Shown: one piece after another, positions 10,682 through 19,658 of the stretch | Layout of the letters: each line of letters opens with the position of its first letter | Numbering within the stretch: the first letter of the stretch is position 1 | NCBI GenBank assembly: GCA_021776805.1 | Contig: JAJFFD010000056.1 | Coordinates: 19,188 to 83,187 of the forward strand | Source of the DNA: Planctomycetota bacterium | GTDB taxonomy: Bacteria > Planctomycetota > UBA1135 > UBA2386 | Reading direction: 5' to 3' | Length of the DNA: 64,000 bases | Position numbers and translations under genes: made by a program | The notes under the pieces: generated by a model | Told to the model about the DNA's origin: nothing | The model's input: only the letters and a program-made list of their open reading frames with translations | Databases searched by the model: none

Positions 10682-11263
10682 TTATTGGCCTTGCAGGAGG
10701 GATCGCTGGTCCTCGAGGCGACAGAGCGCGACGGCGATTGCGTCACTGCAGTCCCCACTCGCCCCTTCGATCTGGATCCCGAGCATCTGTCCTGCCATCT
10801 TCGCAACCACCTCCTTCCGCGCCGAACCCCGACCGGTTACCGCCCGCTTAATCTTCGCAGGGGAGTACTGATACACCACGAGACCGTGGCGACCGGCGAG
10901 GGCAAGGGCGACACCCCGAGATTCGCCGATCCGAAGCGCCGATTGGACCGACTTGCCGAAGAAGGCCTCTTCCAGAGCCAACTCGGATGGGGAAAAGCGC
11001 CCGAGAAGCTTCTCCAATTCGCTGGCAAGTTTGTGTAGCCGCTGGGACAGAGGGATCTTGGAGCCCCCGAGTTCGAGAGCCCCGGCCTCGAGCAAGCTTG
11101 CTTGCCCGCCAGCACCCGCTCGCTGCACGAGATTGGCAGCGCGATGCGCAAGGGGCCGCTCCGCCACGGTCTGCGCGAGCATCGAGGGACGCCGGACCTC
11201 CAAGCAGGCATAGCCCACTGTTCGGGTACCCGGGTCGATTCCCAGGATCCTCATCACCGCCAT
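10682..11263 (-). CDS. ruvC: crossover junction endodeoxyribonuclease RuvC
   Basis: Holliday-junction resolvase. Catalytic acidic residues are visible in MRILGIDPG (Asp10 from this start), ALEEAFFGKS and the C-terminal GDCSDAIAVALC. The frame continues upstream to 11407, but the extra 48 residues look non-homologous; ATG 11263 gives 193 residues, matching the family. ruvA and ruvB are not linked, unlike many bacteria. A minus-strand TATGAT ends 6 bases before this ATG, with no Shine-Dalgarno. The gene heads the minus-strand operon through the VanZ-like gene and diverges from ispD across only 46 bases. Confidence 0.94.
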   Translation of the reverse strand: MAVMRILGIDPGTRTVGYACLEVRRPSMLAQTVAERPLAHRAANLVQRAGAGGQASLLEAGALELGGSKIPLSQRLHKLASELEKLLGRFSPSELALEEAFFGKSVQSALRIGESRGVALALAGRHGLVVYQYSPAKIKRAVTGRGSARKEVVAKMAGQMLGIQIEGASGDCSDAIAVALCRLEDQRSLLQGQ

Positions 11264-11269
11264 CGCCGC

Positions 11270-11275
11270 ATCATA
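11270..11275 (-). promoter_or_regulatory. ruvC: candidate -10 box for leaderless ruvC
   Basis: Minus-strand TATGAT, six bases, then the ATG. It lies in the 46-base ruvC/ispD spacer, which holds back-to-back boxes of this kind. Confidence 0.45.
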
Positions 11276-11296
11276 GGGTCGAGCCGCTCTGCCGGT

Positions 11297-11302
11297 TAGG
11301 CT
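11297..11302 (+). promoter_or_regulatory. ispD: candidate -10 box for leaderless ispD
   Basis: TAGGCT, seven bases, then the GTG start of ispD. No Shine-Dalgarno-like sequence is present in those seven bases. Confidence 0.4.
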
Positions 11303-11309
11303 TGATCCT

Positions 11310-11999
11310 GTGAAGGTCTCCATCCTGCTGCTCGCCGCTGGCCAAGGCACTCGCCTCGGTGGACCGGTACCCAAGGCATTCGTCGACTGCGCGGGCACGA
11401 GCCTCATCGAGCGCAGTCTGCAGCGCCTCTCCCGCCTCGGTCAGGAACGCGAAATCATCCTCGCCGTGAACCCAGAGCATCGCGAAAGCCATCTCCCCAG
11501 ACTCCTTGACCAGTTGCGCAGCTACGGACTGAATCAGATAGTTGACGGCGGCGAGACTCGGCTCGAGTCGATGCGCAATGCACTGGCTGCGAGCGATCCC
11601 GAGTTCCCCCTAGTTCTCGTGCACGACGCAGCGCGGCCGTTTTTTTCTCTGACCGCAGCCGAGGAAGCCCTGGAGAAGGCGACAGAAGTTGGAGCCGCCC
11701 TACTCGCTGCCCCCGCCCCGGACACCCTCAAACGCGCCAAGGCGCAGCGGATCAGCGAGACAATTGACCGAACAAATGTCTGGCTGGCCCAGACCCCACA
11801 GGTCATGCGTCGGGATCTCTTGGACGAGGCTTTGGCCAAGGCGACAGCTGATGGTTTCCAGTGCACGGACGACGTCTCCCTCTTCGAACATGCCGGGTTC
11901 CCGGTGGCACTCGTGGCCAGCAGCCCTGAGAATCTCAAAGTGACCAACGCTGAAGACCTGGCGCTCGCCGAGCTGATTGCCCACAAGAAGCTGACATGA
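11310..11999 (+). CDS. ispD: 2-C-methyl-D-erythritol 4-phosphate cytidylyltransferase
   Basis: A 229-residue IspD of the MEP isoprenoid pathway, transferring CMP to methylerythritol phosphate. The nucleotide-binding loop LLAAGQGTRLGGPVPKAF (7-24), the VLVHDAARPFF segment and the C-terminal NLKVTNAEDLALAE are all characteristic. Start is GTG. The last codons overlap ispF by 4 bases (ATGA). Divergent from ruvC. Confidence 0.96.
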   Translation: MKVSILLLAAGQGTRLGGPVPKAFVDCAGTSLIERSLQRLSRLGQEREIILAVNPEHRESHLPRLLDQLRSYGLNQIVDGGETRLESMRNALAASDPEFPLVLVHDAARPFFSLTAAEEALEKATEVGAALLAAPAPDTLKRAKAQRISETIDRTNVWLAQTPQVMRRDLLDEALAKATADGFQCTDDVSLFEHAGFPVALVASSPENLKVTNAEDLALAELIAHKKLT

Positions 12000-12478
12000 G
12001 CAAGCATCGCATCGGCCTCGGTATCGACCTGCACCGCTTGGGTCCCGCAAAAACCTGCCGCCTGGGCGGCGTCGACATCCCCTCCGATGTTGGCCCGATC
12101 GGACATAGTGATGGCGACGCGGTCTTGCATGCGATCTGCGACGCCTGCCTCGGCGCAGCCGGCATGGATGATCTGGGCAGCCTCTTTCCCGATGACGCAG
12201 CAGTGAACGCGGGACGCAACTCTGATGACTTCTGCAAGGAAGTGCATGCGCGCTTGCAGGCCGCCGGACTGCGCGTCCAGTCATTGGACGTGGTTGTCGA
12301 GGCAGAACGTCCGAAGCTCAAAGCGCATCGGCAGGAGATTCGCGAGCACATCGCCGACCTCTTCGATCTGCCGGTCGATCACGTAAATCTCAAAGGGAAG
12401 ACCGGCGAGGGGCTTGGTGAGATTGGCAGAGGCGAAGCAATTCGAGCTACTGCCGTGGCTCTCGTGGCTTCAACCTAG
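11996..12478 (+). CDS. ispF: 2-C-methyl-D-erythritol 2,4-cyclodiphosphate synthase
   Basis: A 160-residue IspF, cyclising CDP-ME-2-phosphate in the MEP pathway. Metal-binding DLHRL near residue 11, GHSDGDAVLHAICDA (about 36-50), the FPDD segment and the C-terminal NLKGKTGEGLG are present. Coupled to ispD by an ATGA overlap; the two catalyse non-consecutive pathway steps but are often adjacent or fused. Its 3' end overlaps the convergent ABC transporter gene by 9 bases. Confidence 0.96.
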   Translation: MSKHRIGLGIDLHRLGPAKTCRLGGVDIPSDVGPIGHSDGDAVLHAICDACLGAAGMDDLGSLFPDDAAVNAGRNSDDFCKEVHARLQAAGLRVQSLDVVVEAERPKLKAHRQEIREHIADLFDLPVDHVNLKGKTGEGLGEIGRGEAIRATAVALVAST

Positions 12479-14383
12479 GTTTTGCAGTTCGATCAGGCGT
12501 CGGTACAGACCATCCGCTTCGATCAACTCTTCGTGCCGACCCCGCTGCACGATCTGGCCTTTGTCCATGACCAGGATTAGATCCGCCTCGCGGATCGTGG
12601 ACAGGCGATGGGCGATCACGAACGAAGTGCGTCCCCGCATCAGATTCGCGAGGGCCTTCTGCACAGCCTCTTCGCTCTCCGAGTCAAGGGCGGAGGTCGC
12701 CTCATCTAGGAAGAGGATAGCCGGGTCACGGAGGATCGCCCGCGCGATGGTAACGCGCTGCATCTGTCCACCACTCAGATTGCTGCCTCTCTCGCCGACC
12801 GGCGTATCGTACTGCTGCGGCAGACCCAGGATGAAGTCATGGATCTGGGCCGCCTTGGCCGCCGCTTCGACTTCGCTTTGGCTGGCGCCAGGTCTGCCAT
12901 AGAGGATGTTCTGCCGGATGCTGGTGTTGAAGAGAAAGGGGTTCTGACTGACCAGGGCCATGCGCTGCCGGTAGCTGTCGATGCGCACATCCTTTAGATC
13001 CAGGCCATCGATGAGAACGCGCCCTTCGATCGGATCATAGAAGCGGGCAAGCAGGTCGATGGTAGTGCTCTTGCCGCCGCCCGATGGTCCGACCAGAGCG
13101 ACCATGGCCCCCTTCTCTGCGACGAAGTCGATACCGCTGAGCACCGGCTCGTCACCGTAGGCGAAATGCACGCCCTCCATGCGCATCTCGCCGCTCAGGC
13201 CATTGAGCTCTACTCCCTGCTTCTGATTGGCGATATCGGGCTTCTCGCGCAGGAGGCCATCGACAGCCTCCATGGCACCAAGTGACTCCATCATCGTGTT
13301 GTATACGCGACTGAGACGCTTCACGTGGGTGTAGCTCGTGCTCATGGCCGCCCCGGCCACAGCCATACTGCCGAGACTTAGATTCTCACCGAGAAAGATC
13401 CAGCCGAAGGTCAGGAGCATGGCTGCGAACACAGTCTGGTAGATCACAAAGACCAGGCCCTGCGAACGGCCCTTGGCCTGGAGCATGCTCTTGGTGCGCT
13501 CGAAGAAGGTCTGGTTGTTGTCGCGAAACTCCTGGAAACGCGGCGCCTCGAGCTGAAAGGCCTTGACGGTCTTGATGCCCGAGAGCATCTGATTGAGGGA
13601 CTCGGTGGTGTCCCCCATCGCCTCCATGGTGCGGCCCGATCGCTTGTGAATGCGCCTGCCGAGACGGATTATGGGTAAGGCGAGCAGGGGCAAGGCAGGA
13701 ATGAAGATCCACAGCAGCTGCGGTGCGGCAACCCCCAGCACGCAAATGTTGATGCAGATATGCAGCGGATCGAGGATGGCATGGTCTGCCGCCAGGGTGA
13801 AGGATCGCGCCAGGACCGCCGTGTTGTTGGTCATGTTGGAGAGCAGGTCTCCCATGCGGCGGCGACCGAAGAAGCCCAGAGGAAGCTGCAGAATATGCGC
13901 CGCGACCTCGTTGCGCAGGTCTACCACAACCTTGGCAGCAAAGGTCCTGGACAGGGTGATCGCATAGTAGATCGCGAATCCGCCGCAGATAGCGGACAGG
14001 GCCGAGAGCATCACGCATACCAGGACGATCCCCTTCTGCTCTGCGTTCCCACCAGTGATCTCGATGCCGAGGAATGCGATCACCTCGGCCGCAAACTCGT
14101 TGAAGCTCAGGAGGAAGTTGTAGCCGAAGGTATCGGTATCAGGCTTTGGAGTCGGTACAAGGGCCTCGGTAAAGGGCTTGAGCAGCAGAAAGGGCCCCTT
14201 GGTGAAGAAGGCGGCCAAAAAGGCCGAGGCGAATACCCCCAGCGCCAGGCCCTTGTTCTCCACCGCGGACCTGACGATGCGACGGAAGAGATCCCGCAAC
14301 TTTACAGGCGGGTGATTCTCCTCAGATGCACTGGTCTGTCCCGTCACGGCGACAAATGTGCGCCTTTCCCATCCCCGCGGCAA
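12470..14383 (-). CDS. MsbA-like ABC exporter (fused permease and ATPase)
   Basis: A 637-residue half-transporter: an N-terminal six-helix ABC transmembrane domain (about 45-385) and a C-terminal nucleotide-binding domain with Walker A GPSGGGKST (about 432-440), signature LSGGQ (about 534) and Walker B ILFLDEATSALD. It works as a homodimer and most resembles lipid A/lipid or drug exporters of the MsbA type; a ~40-residue insertion lies between the first two helices. The start is uncertain: the most upstream codon is TTG 14383, with GTG 14347 as an option; neither has a clear ribosome site. Confidence 0.9.
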   Translation of the reverse strand: MPRGWERRTFVAVTGQTSASEENHPPVKLRDLFRRIVRSAVENKGLALGVFASAFLAAFFTKGPFLLLKPFTEALVPTPKPDTDTFGYNFLLSFNEFAAEVIAFLGIEITGGNAEQKGIVLVCVMLSALSAICGGFAIYYAITLSRTFAAKVVVDLRNEVAAHILQLPLGFFGRRRMGDLLSNMTNNTAVLARSFTLAADHAILDPLHICINICVLGVAAPQLLWIFIPALPLLALPIIRLGRRIHKRSGRTMEAMGDTTESLNQMLSGIKTVKAFQLEAPRFQEFRDNNQTFFERTKSMLQAKGRSQGLVFVIYQTVFAAMLLTFGWIFLGENLSLGSMAVAGAAMSTSYTHVKRLSRVYNTMMESLGAMEAVDGLLREKPDIANQKQGVELNGLSGEMRMEGVHFAYGDEPVLSGIDFVAEKGAMVALVGPSGGGKSTTIDLLARFYDPIEGRVLIDGLDLKDVRIDSYRQRMALVSQNPFLFNTSIRQNILYGRPGASQSEVEAAAKAAQIHDFILGLPQQYDTPVGERGSNLSGGQMQRVTIARAILRDPAILFLDEATSALDSESEEAVQKALANLMRGRTSFVIAHRLSTIREADLILVMDKGQIVQRGRHEELIEADGLYRRLIELQNLG

Positions 14384-14423
14384 CCGCGATTAGTGCATTC
14401 CTTGCCTCGGGACCGGACTCGAA

Positions 14424-15998
14424 CTACTCCACCTTCGCTTTGGCGATGAGCTCATTGGCCCAACGATGGAAGCGGTGGACCACATAGTCCTGCTTCACCA
14501 GGTTGCGCTGACTCTCCTGAGCCATTTCGGGCACCCCCTGAACAGGGACGCGGCTATTGATCCGCGCGACGTACCAAGCCTTCGCCGACTTGAGCGGACC
14601 ATAGGTCTTCCCTACCTCCGCATCGTTGTAGAGGAAGTAGGCCATTGAGAAGCCCTGCTGCAGCTCATTGTATTCGTTCTCGAAGACCGCCTGGCGCAAC
14701 TGGTTGTAGCCCTTGCCACCAAGCCGGCCACGAACCTCGTCGGTCTTGAAGAATTCGCCTTTGCTCTCGAGAACTTCGACGAAGTCCGCGCCCGCTTCGA
14801 GTTGCGCCATGACAGCGCCGGCGCGCTCGCGGGCCTTGTCCATCCCGCCAGGGACCCAGGCTCCCGAGTCGACATCCACGCCAAGGAAGGGGATCAAGTC
14901 CACATTCGTGGAGGCATTGCGGAAGAAGCGCACGTGCTTCTTGCCGTATTCCTTGAGGGCAAAGTCCGTGGTCTCCGGCTCGATCAGATTCTCGTAGCTG
15001 CGCAGCAAGCGCCAGCGCCGTCGGTAAGCCTCAAGACTCGGGTAGCCCTTATAGGCAGTCACGATTTGCTGCAGAGGGAAGGCGGTGTCATCGTAGATCT
15101 TGCGGTATGCCGCGAAGAGGGCGGCAAACTCATCGTCGCTGAGGTAGGCCCCCTTGGCCACGAGCTCCTGCCGGATCACTTCGTTGATGACCACCTCCAG
15201 CATGGCCTGCTCCATGTCCTGTGGGAACACACTGGCTTTGACCTTCTCGAAGGCTTCTTCCGTGGCCCAGCCACGCCCGTTGACGCGGACACAGATTTCT
15301 GGCGGCAGGCCGTGGGCGGGAAACTCAATCTCACTCCAGGCGCGTAGCTGTTCCAGAACCCACTGCCGACACATGCCCAGGAGGAAGGGAGGCATCTCCT
15401 TGCCCTGAGTCTGGCCGAGGAGGGCATTCCAGAAATCTGCTCCGCCCTGCCCTGGAGAGGACTGGGAAGCGATGGCCTCCTGGGTGATGGTGGGCCAATT
15501 CTCCGGACTGCCAGGAAAGAACACCTTGTCGAAGAGCTTGGTCTTCCGCGTGTTCTCCATGAAGACGTCCTTCTCCATGCCATAGACAGCACGGATGGCG
15601 TCCCAGAACTTGATCTCCGGATTCTGCTCGCGGGCCTGAGCAATCACCCCGGCCATGTCCGCCATAACCTCTGCCTCGGTGACCTCGAACTCCTCGGGCT
15701 TGCGACCACCCTCGAGAGCCGCCTGCATCTGTTCCTCGAGAAAGAACTCGGAGACCTTTGCCTCGACCAAGCGGTGCCCCACCAGATGGATGAGCTCGCG
15801 CTTCACCAGCATGGGGTCGAGCTTGACGCCATTGACAGAAATGGGCTGGAACTCGGCAAAACGCATTTTGGCGAGCTCAGCCCGCTTGGCGCTTATGTCG
15901 GCCTCGAGGGCGGCCTCGAGATCCTGGGCTGAAACCGTCCCCATGGCGAGGAGAGTGGCAGCAAGGAGGTGAGAGAGGGACTTATGAATTGCGGCCAT
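14424..15998 (-). CDS. secreted SurA/PrsA-like peptidylprolyl-isomerase-type chaperone
   Basis: A 524-residue exported protein with a signal peptide ending VSAQ at about residue 25. The rest is helical and charged, with SurA-like N-domain features (VNGVKLDPMLVKRELIHLVGHRLV, shown in part) repeated around residue 240 (VRVNGRGWATEEAF). The parvulin-like region near 380-470 (GADFVEVLESKG, then LGGKGYNQLRQAVF) is degenerate. Probable periplasmic folding factor for outer-membrane or secreted proteins. It stands alone, divergent from the 16206 operon. Confidence 0.65.
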   Translation of the reverse strand: MAAIHKSLSHLLAATLLAMGTVSAQDLEAALEADISAKRAELAKMRFAEFQPISVNGVKLDPMLVKRELIHLVGHRLVEAKVSEFFLEEQMQAALEGGRKPEEFEVTEAEVMADMAGVIAQAREQNPEIKFWDAIRAVYGMEKDVFMENTRKTKLFDKVFFPGSPENWPTITQEAIASQSSPGQGGADFWNALLGQTQGKEMPPFLLGMCRQWVLEQLRAWSEIEFPAHGLPPEICVRVNGRGWATEEAFEKVKASVFPQDMEQAMLEVVINEVIRQELVAKGAYLSDDEFAALFAAYRKIYDDTAFPLQQIVTAYKGYPSLEAYRRRWRLLRSYENLIEPETTDFALKEYGKKHVRFFRNASTNVDLIPFLGVDVDSGAWVPGGMDKARERAGAVMAQLEAGADFVEVLESKGEFFKTDEVRGRLGGKGYNQLRQAVFENEYNELQQGFSMAYFLYNDAEVGKTYGPLKSAKAWYVARINSRVPVQGVPEMAQESQRNLVKQDYVVHRFHRWANELIAKAKVE

Positions 15999-16205
15999 AG
16001 CTGTAGATCACTCCAACGAGCCCTCAGAAGGGGGGGTTGGGACGGGCACCATACCGCGGAAGCCGTGACAGGAGGGCGCCCGGGCATGAAAATCTAGCCC
16101 ATGAAGCGGGTGAAACGCCGGGAGCCTGGCGACACTCCGAGAATCTGTCGACCGGGCCAGGCGGAACCGGCACTTCTGGCGGACTCTCGCTAGGATCACC
16201 CCCGC

Positions 16206-16889
16206 ATGAGCTATGAGCCCCGAACCATCGCCTTTGGCGCTGAGCTTCTTCACCAACCAATCGCGGTCCAGGCTGAGACCGTGCAGGGCATCCACAACAG
16301 CCTCTATCAACAGCCCGAGATCGGCTATCAGAACTTCCAGGTCAGCAAGGACGGGATTCACCTCACCAACCCGGGGCAAACACCCGGCACCATCTCCATG
16401 GCGACCTACCTCCCTGATCGGATCGTTATCCGCGAGGAATACCGCCCCTGCACCGTAGAAGAATTCGCGACGCGCGTAGTCAACGTAGGCGACACAAGCT
16501 ATCGCTCCCTTGGAGTCAACCTCAGCCTGGCCCAGCAGTTCTGGGTCCGGACTCTAGTGAACCCAAGACACGTGAACGACAGCCGAAAGTTTGTTGCTGA
16601 GAGGTTTCTTTCCGGTGGGACGAGCAGCCTTGACCCCTTCGGGCGCGAGCTCCACAGCATGGGCCTTCGCTACACCTTCCTGGCACCGGAGGATCAAGAA
16701 GGCATGTATAGCCTGCGACTCGAGCCATGGACTCAAGACTGCCGATCCCTGTGGCTAGAGGTCGTCGGCCAGTTCACTCGCCCCATCAATTCATCAGATC
16801 TGCCGCATCTCAGCGAGCACCTGAACTCCACCTACGAATTCATGACCGGCCCAGCTCTCGAGTTCGTCGCCCAATTCGACCAAAAGTGA
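16206..16889 (+). CDS. hypothetical protein, first gene of a four-gene overlapping operon
   Basis: A 227-residue soluble protein without signal peptide or membrane helix. No family was recognised. The N-terminal half has alternating polar and hydrophobic residues typical of beta structure, and the C-terminus (SDLPHLSEHLNSTYEFMTG) looks helical. Its TGA overlaps the GTG of the next gene (GTGA), and the next three genes follow with ATGA overlaps, so all four are probably one transcript. A TAGGAT box lies 9 bases before the ATG. Confidence 0.6.
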   Translation: MSYEPRTIAFGAELLHQPIAVQAETVQGIHNSLYQQPEIGYQNFQVSKDGIHLTNPGQTPGTISMATYLPDRIVIREEYRPCTVEEFATRVVNVGDTSYRSLGVNLSLAQQFWVRTLVNPRHVNDSRKFVAERFLSGGTSSLDPFGRELHSMGLRYTFLAPEDQEGMYSLRLEPWTQDCRSLWLEVVGQFTRPINSSDLPHLSEHLNSTYEFMTGPALEFVAQFDQK

Positions 16890-17569
16890 AGCTCTTCGCC
16901 ACAGGCCTCTTACTAGTTGCCACGCTGACCAGCAGCATCTTTCTGGGCTGCAACGGCAAGGACCCTGGACCAGCACCGCCACCTGCCCCGGGAGTCATCC
17001 TCGAGGTTGATGGCATTCGCATCATGCGCCAGGAGGTCGATGATTGGTACGCTTACGTCGAGGGCTACCAGCCGACAGCCGGCCGCAAGCAGGCCATCGC
17101 CTTCTTCATTGAGACTCACCTGCTCCCCCTACGCGCCGCTGAGCGGGCCTTCGCGGCAGAGAGATCCCAAGCGCTCGAGCGTGCACAGGGCCTGCGCTCT
17201 GTCGCGGGCAACAGCCTCGAACTTGCCGATAAGGCCGCACAGCTTCCCGAGTACGTGGCCGCGAGCAACTATGCGCGCACCGATCTGGAACCGGCGGTCG
17301 CACCCTTTGCCTTTGCCCTGGAAAACCTAGGCCGAGTCAGCGACCCCATCCCAACACCACGGGGATTCGTGATCGCCGCAGCGGTTGACCTGATCCCCGG
17401 CGGAACGACCTTCAGTGATCGGGTCCGACTCTGCCGCGTCGATTTCTGGATGTCTAGCGGCCAAGAGTACGTTGACTGGCTACGCGATCTGCGCAGCAAG
17501 CTTCAGGGCAAGGTGACATACCTTGATCCCGAATTCGAACACGCCATCCCCAACTGGCTGCTGCCATGA
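16886..17569 (+). CDS. lipoprotein with degenerate SurA/PpiC-like fold
   Basis: A 227-residue predicted lipoprotein: hydrophobic N-terminus followed by lipobox IFLGC (Cys about 22) and a Pro-rich linker. GVILEVDGIRIMRQEVDDW resembles the start of the SurA N-domain, and GRVSDPIPTPRGFVIAAAVD resembles the last strand-turn of parvulin-type isomerases. The frame is open further upstream, but GTG 16886 overlaps the preceding stop and puts the signal peptide at the N-terminus. It may be a membrane-tethered folding factor; isomerase activity is unproven. Confidence 0.65.
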   Translation: MKLFATGLLLVATLTSSIFLGCNGKDPGPAPPPAPGVILEVDGIRIMRQEVDDWYAYVEGYQPTAGRKQAIAFFIETHLLPLRAAERAFAAERSQALERAQGLRSVAGNSLELADKAAQLPEYVAASNYARTDLEPAVAPFAFALENLGRVSDPIPTPRGFVIAAAVDLIPGGTTFSDRVRLCRVDFWMSSGQEYVDWLRDLRSKLQGKVTYLDPEFEHAIPNWLLP

Positions 17570-18411
17570 AGATTGTCTTCGAAACTTCTCTGCTTCTTCT
17601 CATCCTTGCACTGCCAAGCCCGGCCCAAGAAGAGGACGCCAAGCCAGAAAAATGGCCCAAGCTCAGCGACCCGGAGCGCAGACGGATGCGCTTTCAACTT
17701 CGCCAACTCGAAGGTATCGATGGCAGTGAGGCGCAGCAGGCAAAGGCCCTGCAGGCAGAAGAAGTCTTGAGCGCCTTGGGTGCCGGAATCACCCTCGAAG
17801 TCCTGCGCCAGCTCGATTCGGAGGATGAGGACAAGGTTGCCGCCCTGGAACGAGTTCTCGACAGGGTCCTCAGCCCAGAATACGGACCACTGGTAGCTCG
17901 CCTGGTGAAGCGCAAGGAATCGGCGGTGCGCATCTATGCGGTCAGTCGCCTGGCAAGGAACCACCAGCAAGAGATGGCGCCGATCTTTCGCGAAGCCCTG
18001 AAAGATGACGAGGACGATGTCCAGTTCTATGCAGCTCTGGGATTGGCCGGTCTCAGCGACATGTCAGCGATGAAGGTCGTCTTCGACCGCTGCCGCAAGG
18101 ACTGGAGCCGCTTCGCTGGCGTCATCGATGAAGTGCTCAGCCCCACCCGCTCCGCGGCAAGCGCCGACTGGGTGCTGGCCGCCATGCAGCCCAAGGACGT
18201 ACGCTCGCAGGTGGTGGGCCTACGACTCCTGCGCAGCCTTGCCCCAAGCACCTACAAGGAAAAGCTTCAGGCCTACCTGGATGCAGACCAAAACGCGGTC
18301 AAGAAAGCCGCGATCAACGCCCTGCGAGTCGTCGTCGACGGTGACCCGCCCTTGGAAAAACTGTCCGTGTTCCAGGCCATCGAACTCGCCGAGAAGTGGC
18401 GGCAACGATGA
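17566..18411 (+). CDS. secreted HEAT-like repeat protein
   Basis: A 281-residue protein with a signal peptide (1-20, ending PSPAQ) and a charged, alpha-helical mature region. From about residue 90, pairs of helices of ~35 residues recur (for example LVKRKESAVRIYAVSRLAR and LKDDEDDVQFYAALGLAGL), which is the HEAT/armadillo-like pattern. Such repeats bind partners and have no catalytic role. The ATG overlaps the preceding TGA, and the end overlaps the next ATG. Partner unknown; the neighbouring pseudo-peptidase is a candidate. Confidence 0.65.
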   Translation: MKIVFETSLLLLILALPSPAQEEDAKPEKWPKLSDPERRRMRFQLRQLEGIDGSEAQQAKALQAEEVLSALGAGITLEVLRQLDSEDEDKVAALERVLDRVLSPEYGPLVARLVKRKESAVRIYAVSRLARNHQQEMAPIFREALKDDEDDVQFYAALGLAGLSDMSAMKVVFDRCRKDWSRFAGVIDEVLSPTRSAASADWVLAAMQPKDVRSQVVGLRLLRSLAPSTYKEKLQAYLDADQNAVKKAAINALRVVVDGDPPLEKLSVFQAIELAEKWRQR

Positions 18412-19649
18412 GGCCAAGAGCTTCTTGCACAGGTCTGGTCTTGGCCTGCCTGCTTCTAGGACAGGCTTCGGCTCAGAAAACCAGCGAGGCAGACAAGCCA
18501 CCCAAGTGGCGGATCGACCCAATCACTCGGAACGATCCCGAAGCGATGCAGAAACTCGGCTACGTCGCCTTCGCGCCCATCGCCTTCGGGCAGCGCGGGA
18601 GAACGGCTGTTAGCAGCGATGACATCGATGCGCACCTCCACTATGCCCAGATTCTCTGGGCGGAGACGGAGCACTTCCTGATCGGGCTGGCGGTAGGCAA
18701 CTACAAGATCAGCAAGATGGAGCAACGCAAGAAGATCCGTGCGGAACTGACCCAGATGCTGGAACGCAGTGGGCTACGTCGAATCAAACCAAAGACGACT
18801 GTACTGAAGCCTTGGCATCGCATGCATCTGATCGCCCAACGTCTCGAGAACCAATATGCGCTTCTCGAGAACTGGCTCGCGGTCACCGATGCGAGCTTCC
18901 CCGACGGACCGAGCCAGCGCATCCGCGGCAAGTACATGGGAGAAGGCCCCTACCTCGGTCAGGAGGGCAAGTACCCCGTACTGATCATGGAGAGCGACAG
19001 TAGCTTCGATGACTACTTGAAGAACTTCATCGGCGCTCGCTCAGGTGGTGGGCAGCGTTGGAACTTCAAAGAGGTCGGCTCGCTCTTCTACGGCATCGGC
19101 CTCGACTCCAGGGACGAGGAAGCCCGGCTCATGGATGACACTGCCCTACATGCGAACCTGGTCTTCAGCACGACGCACAACCTCTTGGATGGCTACAAGC
19201 ACTACAACTACGACCTGCCCGTCTGGATTACCGAAGGGCTAGCACACTACTTCGAGCGCCTGATCTCAGAGCGGGACAACACCTTCACCCGAGATGAGGG
19301 AGCGACGGTATCTACCACCAGGAAGTGGCAGTGGCGCAAAGAGGTCAAGGCACTTCTCGCCAGCGGCGACATGGCGCCCTTGGGTGAGATCATGGCCTGG
19401 CGCGAGTTCGGCCAGATCGACACCAATGGTCACCTGGGAATCTGGTCGCGCTGGGACTACTTGATGAGCCTGGGCAGGGACAAGTTTGCCGACTTCATGG
19501 GCAAGATGAAGGGCATGATCGACAGCGATGGCCAGCAAACCGGTGAGCGCCTGGTAGCCGCGAGCCGCAGCTATCTGCGCGAAGTCTACGGCCTAAACCC
19601 GATCACCCTGGATGAGCGCTGGAAGGAATGGGTGCAAGCGAACTACTGA
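18408..19649 (+). CDS. secreted gluzincin-like protein with degenerate HExxH motif
   Basis: A 413-residue exported protein (signal peptide ending ASAQ). The region about 255-280 has the arrangement of peptidase MA/gluzincin families, in which HExxH is followed after ~20 residues by PxWLxEGLAxY. Here the second part is intact (LPVWITEGLAHYFE) but the HExxH position reads HNLLD, with the catalytic Glu and second His changed. It is probably a non-catalytic relative or uses other ligands. Last gene of the 16206-19649 operon; ATG 18408 overlaps the previous stop. Confidence 0.65.
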   Translation: MRPRASCTGLVLACLLLGQASAQKTSEADKPPKWRIDPITRNDPEAMQKLGYVAFAPIAFGQRGRTAVSSDDIDAHLHYAQILWAETEHFLIGLAVGNYKISKMEQRKKIRAELTQMLERSGLRRIKPKTTVLKPWHRMHLIAQRLENQYALLENWLAVTDASFPDGPSQRIRGKYMGEGPYLGQEGKYPVLIMESDSSFDDYLKNFIGARSGGGQRWNFKEVGSLFYGIGLDSRDEEARLMDDTALHANLVFSTTHNLLDGYKHYNYDLPVWITEGLAHYFERLISERDNTFTRDEGATVSTTRKWQWRKEVKALLASGDMAPLGEIMAWREFGQIDTNGHLGIWSRWDYLMSLGRDKFADFMGKMKGMIDSDGQQTGERLVAASRSYLREVYGLNPITLDERWKEWVQANY

Positions 19650-19658
19650 AGCTCCCCG

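Noticed and set aside
16886..17569. A frame starting about 50 codons earlier (16727) for the lipoprotein
   Set aside because: It would overlap the preceding gene widely and bury the signal peptide; the GTGA overlap at 16886 fits the other junctions of the operon.
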